From assembly GCA_963681505.1 (NCBI GenBank), contig OY811983.1:1153501-1217500 (forward strand): a stretch of DNA of 64,000 bases. Reading direction: 5' to 3'. The DNA is from Eunapius fragilis. Its lineage: Eukaryota > Porifera > Demospongiae > Spongillida > Spongillidae. How positions within the stretch are numbered: position 1 is the first letter of the stretch; every line of letters begins with the position of its first letter. Shown piece by piece: positions 56,699 to 64,000 of this stretch. The notes below the pieces were generated by a model that saw only the letters and a list, made by a program, of their open reading frames with translations, did no database searches and was not told the origin of the DNA. The position numbers and the translations under genes were made by a program.

Positions 56699-58141
56699 TT
56701 ATTTGGTATATAGTTGCAGTTTTGGGTATCTTGTCGACTTCCACTGTCTGTGCTTCTCGGGGTCAAAGTACAGCCCTATCATCTCACCACCTGCATGAAG
56801 GGGGAGGAGGTATGTACCACAATGGGTTAATGTGTGTCTGTACCGCGAGGACTCATCTCCAGAGGTGCTTGCACGCACACTTGGCTGGAGGAAAGAATGG
56901 ACTCCATATCCTGCAGAAGCTGGGAGAAGGGAGAGAGGGGTTGAATATAATCTCAATCGTGAGCAGGCACCCCCCATGTTCTGAAGGTAATGGCTACACA
57001 CCTACCCACTCCCTCCCCTCCCCTCAAGATAATGGCTGCACACCTACCCACTCCCTCCAAAGTAATGGCTACACACCTATACCTTCTCTCCTTGGACATT
57101 GCCTGCAACATTACTCTCCATAAGATGTATGACAGACCCTCGGGGTACCAGCTTGCTCATAAGGATGCCTATGCATTTCCAGAACCTGTGGAGCAGGGAA
57201 CGGACCCATGGTAGATCAGAGAGAAAGGAGAGGGGGAAGGGGGGGACCTAATAGATGACCAGTTTAAGCTCGCCACCATCACAGGTTGCCTTTAACTCAA
57301 ATGTAAAACTGAAGTTTCAGCCAACAAGTTGCCAGAAGACAACCTGTGAATGCTGAGCTTAAGGTGGAGGGGACCAATGGCCGACTAACATAATCATGTC
57401 CCCATTCTGTTTTAGCTTAGCTGGAGTGACTGGTGTCTTTGTGAGCAGGTACATGTAGCCAGGACCACCCTTTGGTGTGGTGGGGCCAGTGGTGAGGGGG
57501 CCAGCAGTGAGGGGCCAGTGGTGAGGGGCCAGTGGTGAGGGGTCAGTGGTGAGGAGGCCAGTGATGAGGAGGCCAGTGGTGAGGAGGTCAGTGGTGAGGA
57601 GGCCAGTGATGAGGAGGCCAGTAGTGAGGGGGCCAACAGTGAGGGGGCCAGCGGTGAGGAGGCCAGTGATGAGGAGGCCAGTGGTGAGGAGGCCAGTAGG
57701 GAGGGGGCCAGTGGTGAGGAGGCCAGTGGTGAGGGGGCCAGTGGTGAGGAGGTCAGCGGTGAGGGGGCCAGTGGTGAGGAGGCCAGCGGTGAGGGGGCCA
57801 GTGATGAGGAGGCCAGTGGTGAGGAGGCCAGTGGTGAGGGGGCCAGTGGTGAGGAGGCCAGTGGTGAGGAGGACAGTGGTGAGGAGGCCAGTGGTGAGGG
57901 GGCCAGTAGTGAGGGGGCCGGCCAGTGATGAGGGGGTCAGTGGTGAGGGGGTCATTGGTGAGTGGCATTATCAATGAAAAGAAATTTAAATGAGGCAATT
58001 GCACACCCCAGAAAATCTTTGAGGGTGGGACTTACCTTGCACACAATCCCAAGGTACTTTGCCTTGGCTCCTTCTTTGTATCCATTCAAGAGATTCTTCA
58101 CTATCTCTGTGTGTTGGTGTGTTGCACACATGATGCCCGTA

Positions 58142-58191
<50 letters not shown>

Positions 58192-61100
58192 GCTTACCTA
58201 CAATGCCTTTCAGTGTCTCATTCTCAAAGTCCTGAGCAACAGGAATGGTTGTTATGACGATGATAAAAATACAAAGATGTCACAATGATGCACACTTTGT
58301 TCATCAAAATAGTTATGGTTAATCCTGGTGAAAAGTGCTGCCCACTGTTGTGTGGTTTCTATACATGTACACTACTGACCGCAAATAACTAAGAGAGCTA
58401 GCCATGCCATGAAATTGATCGACCCAAAGCTGTAACACATGTCTCAAGGGGATCGATCGCTTACATATATCTGGCACAGAACGTCCGGTCTCACTGCAGC
58501 CTTCAGTGAATCACAGTTAGGGACACGAGAGGATATCAGCTGAGTGGAGGTGAGGAGAGGGGTGTGGTCTTCTACCATCAATAATAGCCAACATACCAAG
58601 ACCTTCTGAGGAGTGTAGTCACCCATTGTGGCCTCAGCCTGCAGAAGGCAACAGTCATCTGAATGTCGTGAGTACATTGGGGGTACCTAGGCATGCATAC
58701 TTGAGGGTACCTAGGCATGCATACTTGGGGGTACCTAGACATGCATACTTGGAGGTACCTAGACATACATACTTGGAGGTACCTAGGCATACATACTTGG
58801 GGGTACCTAGGCATGCATACTTGGAGGTACCTAGGCATGCATACTTGGGGGTACCTAGACATGCATACTTGGGGGTACCTAGGCATGCATACTTGGGGGT
58901 ACCTAGGCATGCATACTTGGGGGTACCTAGGCATGCATACTTGGGGGTACCTAGGCATGCATACTTGGAGGTACCTAGGCATGCATACTTGGGGGTACCT
59001 AGGCATGCATACTTGGGGGTACCTAGGCATGCATACTTGGGGGTACCTAGGCATGCATACTTGGAGGTATCTAGGCATGCATACTTGGGGGTACCTAGAC
59101 ATGCATACTTGGAGGTACCTAGACATGCATACTTGGGGGTACCTAGGCATACATACTTGGGGGTACCTAGGCATGCATACTTGGGGGTACCAAGGCATAC
59201 ATACTTGGGGGTACCTAGGCATGCATACTTGGGGGTACCTAGACATGCATACTTGGGGGTACCTAGGCATGCATACTTGGGGGTACCTAGGCATACATAC
59301 TTGGAGGTACCTAGGCATACATACTTGGGGGTACCTAGACATGCATACTTGGAGGTACCTAGGCATACATACTTGGGGGTACCTAGGCATGCATACTTGG
59401 GGGTACCTAGACATGCATACTTGGGGGTACCTAGACATGCATACTTGGGAGTACCTAGACATGCATACTTGGGGGTACCTAGGCATGCATACTTGGGGGT
59501 ACCTAGGCATGCATACTTGGGGGTACCTAGGCATGCATACTTGGGGGTACCTAGGCATGCATACTTGGGGGTACCTAGGCATGCATACTTGGAGGTACCT
59601 AGGCATGCATACTTGGGGGTATCTAGGCATGCATACTTGGGGGTACCTAGACATACATACTTGGGGGTACCTAGGCATGCATACTTGGGGGTACCTAGGC
59701 ATACATACTTGGGGGTACCTAGGCATGTATACTTGGGGGTACCTAGGCATACATACTTGGGGGTATCTAGGCATGCATACTTGGGGGTACCTAGGCATAC
59801 ATACTTGGGGGTACCTAGACATGCATACTTGGGGGTACCTAGGCATGTATACTTGGGGGTACCTAGGCATACATACTTGGGGGTATCTAGGCATGCATAC
59901 TTGGGGGTACCTAGGCATACATACTTGGGGGTACCTAGGCATGCATACTTGGGGGTACCTAGGCATACATACTTGGGGGTACCTAGACATGCATACTTGG
60001 GGGTACCTAGGCATGCATACTTGGGGGTACCTAGACATGCATACTTGGGGGTACCTAGGCATACATACTTGGGGGTACCAAGGCATGCATACTTGGGGGT
60101 ACCTAGACATGCATACTTGGGGGTACCTAGACATGCATACTTGGGGGTACCTAGGCATGCATACTTGGGGGTACCTAGGCATGCATACTTGGGGGTACCT
60201 AGGCATGCATACTTGGGGGTACCTAGGCATGCATACTTGGGGGTACCTAGGCATGCATACTTGGGGGTACCTAGGCATACATACTTGGGGGTACCTAGGC
60301 ATGCATACTTGGGGGTACCAAGGCATACATACTTGGGGGTACCTAGACATACATACTTGGGGGTACCTAGACATGCGTACTTGGGGGTACCTAGACATGC
60401 ATACTTGGGGGTACCTAGACATACATACTTGGGGGTACCTAGACATGCGTACTTGGGGGTACCTAGGCATGCATACTTGGGGGTACCTAGGCATGCATAC
60501 TTGGGGGTACCTAGGCATGCATACTTGGGGGTACCTAGGCATGCATACTTGGGGGTACCTAGGCATGCATACTTGGGGGTACCTAGACATGCGTACTTGG
60601 GGGTACCTAGGCATGCATACTTGGGGGTACCAAGGCATGCATACTTGGGGGTACCTAGGCATGCATACTTGGGGGTACCTAGGCATACATACTTGGGGGT
60701 ACCTAGGCATGCATACTTGGGGGTACCAAGGCATACATACTTGGGGGTACCTAGACATGCGTACTTGGGGGTACCTAGACATGCATACTTGGGGGTACCT
60801 AGACATACATACTTGGGGGTACCTAGACATGCGTACTTGGGGGTACCTAGGCATGCATACTTGGGGGTACCAAGGCATGCATACTTGGGGGTACCTAGGC
60901 ATGCATACTTGGAGGTATCTAGGCATGCATACTTGGGGGTACCTAGGCATGCATACCTGGGGGTACCTAGGCATGCATACTTGGGGGTACCTAGGCATGC
61001 ATACTTGGGGGTACCTAGACATGCATACTTGGGGGTACCTAGGCATACATACTTGGGGGTACCTATGCATACATACTTGGGGGTACCTAGGCATGCATAC

Positions 61101-63132
61101 TTGGGGGTACCTAGGCATACATACTTGGGGGTACCTAGGCATGCATACTTGGGGGTACCTAGGCATGCATACTTGGGGGTACCTAGGCATGCATACTTGG
61201 AGGTATCTAGGCATGCATACTTGGAGGTATCTAGGCATGCATACTTGGGGGTACCTAGGCATGCATACTTGGGGGTACCTAGACATGTATACTTGAGGGT
61301 ACCTAGGCATACATACTTGGGGGTACCTAGGCATGCATACTTGGGGGTACCTAGGCATGCATATATGGGGGTACCTAGACATGCATGCATACTTGGGGGT
61401 ACCTAGGCATGTATACTTGGGGGTACCTAGACATACATACTTGGGGGTACCTAGGCATGCATACTTGGGGGTACTTAGGCATGCATACTTGTTGCTTGGC
61501 ATAGAAGGATACATTCTCAATGTCAACCATGAAGTCATCGTAGTTCTGACGCACTGTTGGTGTCAAATTCTTCAGCTTACCGATACCCTCTCCTAGAAAG
61601 GACAGACATGGTTTGATGACCGGACAAACAAAGTCATCACTTACCTCTGAGCTTTGCTGCTTTTCGAATGAACTTGTCATCAGGGGGGACAAAGAGGGAG
61701 CCACTCCTGGTGTCTTTAGCAGGAGGGCTTGATAAGCTTGCCTTGACCTCATGTCCGCCAGGAAGTGCCACCTTGCCATCCCTAATCCTCACCTCCTCTT
61801 CCTCTCCCTCGTCAATGCCGCTGTCTTTGGTGGGTGAATCTTCCATAGTCATTGTACTTCCGCTGTCACTGATTTCATCAAACAAAAGTTTGGTGATATT
61901 GGAGCTGTCAGCTGGCAATGGGTCCGTGTTTATAGGCGCATCCAGTTCCGTACTGCACCCATAACTCTCTGTTGGAACAGATGTGGACAACTGTGGAGGC
62001 GTGGCATCAATTTCCTGCTCATCTATTGCTTTTGTTATGACGACATTGACGGTTTTTTGCTGGGGACCAGGTAGTAGTGGTTGCGGCGTTTGTGGTGATC
62101 GTGGAGGAAGTACTATAGCTAGATCGCTGGATCCAATGCTCATTAATGAAGGTCGTAAGACCATCCGCTCTATCGGAGGTAGCTTTCTGTTGTTCTTCAA
62201 GAGCGGCGTGGTCGCATACTCTCGAGATGCCGACATTGCTTTTTCTCTAGCAGGATTGCCGCCTGGATTGGGACTGGCTATCCTAGCCTTCCGTCCGGAG
62301 GGATGTGAGAGATCAGCGTCAAGCGTATTGATGCGCGCTGCGTTCTGTTCCGTGGTGCTGCTTTTTACGATTGACTTCTCGGTCAGTTGAAGTCGCTGTC
62401 TCTCCGCACCGCTCACCCTTTCCCCAGAAATGGTTCGTTTCCTCGAAGCTACCGGTGGGACGGGTGACAAACTGAGCGCTGTGTTGATAAGTCTCGGCGG
62501 TTTGTGCTTCTTGCTAGGAGCACCACCGTCTTTCGTTGGCGTGACCTTTAAGGCCACAGCGCTGTTCTGAAGAGCGCACGGCTCAGGGGACGGCGCGATC
62601 GATTCCCACTGCATCGTCACCGACGACTGCAGCTCTAGTGTGTCCATCTCCTCCACCTGTGGTGGTTATACCAAGGTAGGCACGTGCATGCGCCAAAGGC
62701 TTACTGCAGCATCAATGTCTTCCTGGTCTGGAGCGTACGCCGGAGTTACGTTTACGGTCTTCACACTTTGCGCCCGTTCCCCTCGACCGGCGGCGCTGCG
62801 CCCTAACCTGCCACTGCGCACAGCTTGCTCGTTGGTCGGGCTGCAACGCACGGAAGTTATGCTGCATGCACAAAGTGCGGAAATGCACACAGCAGGAGCT
62901 GTAACTAACTTGATTATTTTGGACTTAGCGGTTTGGATCCTGCCGTCATCATAGAAACTACAGTGCATATTATTTTTTTGGCCGCACAGCGTTTGTGGGC
63001 GCGCGCAGTAACATACCTGTGGAGCGTAGCCTGCTTGCGGTGGTCTTCCAAGGCCAACGGATGTAAGTAGCCGCTATGAGCCATCGTCTCCCTGGAGTGT
63101 GAGGCAAGCGCGAGTATGAGAGGGTCCTGCAT
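56699..63132 (-). CDS. Unknown gene B, 671-residue protein with disordered middle
   Basis: Not recognised. Exons, all in phase: 63017-63132, 62705-62861, 61645-62656, 61489-61592, 58597-58638, 58465-58539, 58376-58429, 58198-58231, 58036-58106, 57390-57469, 57083-57185, 56844-56919, 56699-56790. The first 430 residues are Ser/Thr/Pro-rich with basic and acidic patches and look disordered. From about residue 430 the sequence looks folded: LTPTVRQNYDDFMVDIENV, SLKAAVRPDVLCQIYLWVDQ, FENETLKGIVEIVKNLLNG, AKYLGIVCK, FWKCIGILMSKLVPRGSVIH, NVQGEKLLQDMES and GLYFDPEKHRQWKSTRYPK at the end. These mostly helical segments suggest a conserved domain. Exon 58376-58429 and the link from 57390-57469 to 57083-57185 are the least certain. 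The start could be Met at 63084. The 2.8-kb array at 58665-61488 lies in the intron after exon 61489-61592. Confidence 0.7.
57480..57960. repeat. 15-base repeat (GTGAGGAGGCCAGTG)
   Basis: About 32 copies with GGGGG and GTGATG variants, in the gene B intron between exons 58036-58106 and 57390-57469, touching the acceptor of the latter. The period is a multiple of 3, giving false frames. Confidence 0.94.
58143..58190. repeat. (CA)n microsatellite
   Basis: Pure CA run in the short gene B intron between exons 58198-58231 and 58036-58106. Confidence 0.95.
58665..61490. repeat. Giant 24-base minisatellite, about 118 copies
   Basis: Unit core GGTACCTAGGCATGCATACT preceded by GGGG. Each unit overlaps four 6-base palindromes (GGTACC, CCTAGG, GCATGC, ATGCAT). 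On the minus strand the unit reads AAGTATGC, and the array starts at the donor of gene B exon 61489-61592 (CAA|GTATGC). Since 24 is a multiple of 3, four open frames of 859-986 codons run through on both strands. Few units differ, mainly CATGC to CATAC and GGGG to GGAG. Confidence 0.97.
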
Positions 63133-64000
63133 AAAGACTAGCTTCAGGTTACCCGAGGTCCCAGTCTCCTTCCTCTATGTCAAAGTCTTTCTTTACGCTA
63201 ACAATCGTTCCCATCTCTCCACCTGAGCTGTGAGGAGTATTAATATTCAGCCCAGGTGTTGACAGATGTCCCCTGTGGGAGGTCAGGTGTTAATAGATGT
63301 GTTCCCTGTGGGCAAATTTAACCATAGACATACCTATGGACTATCCTTACTGGGGAAGCCATGCAAGCGAAAAAGGACACGTCTTCTTTATTATGTACTG
63401 GTCTGTCCCTGTCAAAATTGAATTGTCTAATTGTGCGTATATTTCAATTACACACGTTTTAAAGTCTTTGATGCTCCTAATTAATATCATGCGCAGTCTT
63501 TGTGACGCCATATCTGGAATCGGAGCTATTTTTTTGCTTTAAAAACTGACTTTACCACAGTTAAAATCGCTGGATCTGGTCACCTTATTGGCGGTAGTAG
63601 GTAGCTTTCTGTTTATCATTCAGAAGTGACTTTCAGTTTGCGACGCGGACAGGCAGTATTTGTACGGTGGCCCGGTAGGTCGCGGGTACGAGCAGCGGTT
63701 TGAGAGCAAAAATGAGTACGAGCAACGGTCTGAGAGCAAAATTGCGTACGGTCCGAGAGCAAAATTGCGTACGGTCTGAGAGCAAAATTGCGTACGGTCT
63801 GAGAGCAAAATTGCGTATGGTCCGAGAGCAAAAACGCGCAGGAGCTGAGAGCAAAAATGCGTACGAGCTGAGAGCAGTTGTTTACATTGGATTTAGGCAT
63901 TACGCCATTTGTTTTTTTTTTCTTTAAAAAAATGGCTTCCAGATGCATAGCTAGCGTCACCCGTTTGTAACTTTTCCAAGAGCTGTTAACATCCTGAGGC
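63133..64000. other. Region upstream of gene B
   Basis: No supported gene. There is a short direct repeat near 63245-63300 (CAGGTGTTGACAGATG / CAGGTGTTAATAGATG), AT-rich sequence at 63400-63560 and the tandem repeat at 63680-63885. The open frame at 63616-63960 on the minus strand is mostly that repeat. Confidence 0.6.
63680..63885. repeat. 23-base repeat (GAGAGCAAAATTGCGTACGG)
   Basis: About eight copies, the outer ones diverged (AAAAATGAGTACGAGC, AAAAATGCGTACGAGCT). It is the only array in the window rich in CG and lying outside a gene model. Confidence 0.92.

Noticed and set aside
58578-61538. Open frames of 859-986 codons on both strands
   Set aside because: They arise because the 24-base unit has no stop and is a multiple of 3. 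Four frames on two strands are open at once, and gene B splices across the region.
63616-63960. 114-codon minus-strand frame near the window end
   Set aside because: Mostly the 23-base repeat; no homology and no splice context.

Overview
This is nuclear DNA from an animal. Twelve protein genes are packed on alternating strands. Most have many short exons, GT-AG introns that are short unless swollen by repeats, and head-to-head or tail-to-tail gaps of 3 to about 300 bases. The gene set (EDEM3, GCP5, mitochondrial uS2, a CDK5RAP2/centrosomin-type protein, DHX40, ATP13A1, DOLPP1, TAF13, a C6orf136-like gene) is metazoan. A multi-exon copy of the bacterial enzyme AnmK and the compact layout suggest an invertebrate, perhaps a sponge or another early-branching lineage; that placement is a low-confidence inference. 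I saw no viral, LTR, LINE or prokaryotic element. The only transposon-like piece is a 78-base palindrome.

Layout: EDEM3 3' part (+, 1-4445); TUBGCP5 (-, 4598-19575); MRPS2 (+, 19614-20538); anmK-like (-, 20542-22610); spacer with palindrome; CDK5RAP2-like (-, 23712-38262); DHX40 (+, 38558-40759); ATP13A1 (-, 40887-50727); DOLPP1 (-, 50937-53278); unknown gene A (+, 53338-54511); TAF13 (-, 54567-54947); C6orf136/DUF2358 (+, 55049-56541); unknown gene B (-, 56699-63132); then a repeat-bearing tail. Exon models were built by eye from homology and splice signals. Every complete model sums to a whole number of codons.

Roughly a quarter of the window is tandem repeat (estimate by eye), almost all inside introns, with units of 11 to 53 bases and arrays up to 2.8 kb. 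Several arrays lie on splice junctions and multiply the splice signal itself. The clearest is DOLPP1: 14 tandem copies of one 5' splice site, of which only the fourth joins in frame without a stop. In gene B the first five copies of the donor are 24 bases apart and all in frame. Unit lengths that are multiples of 3 also give very long false ORFs on both strands.

Functional themes: three genes serve ER quality control or glycosylation (EDEM3, ATP13A1, DOLPP1). Two serve microtubule nucleation (GCP5 and the CM1-domain protein that activates gamma-tubulin complexes). These neighbours may be chance. No operon or new multi-gene system is evident; the novelty lies in the splice-site arrays, the AnmK gene and the very tight gene borders.
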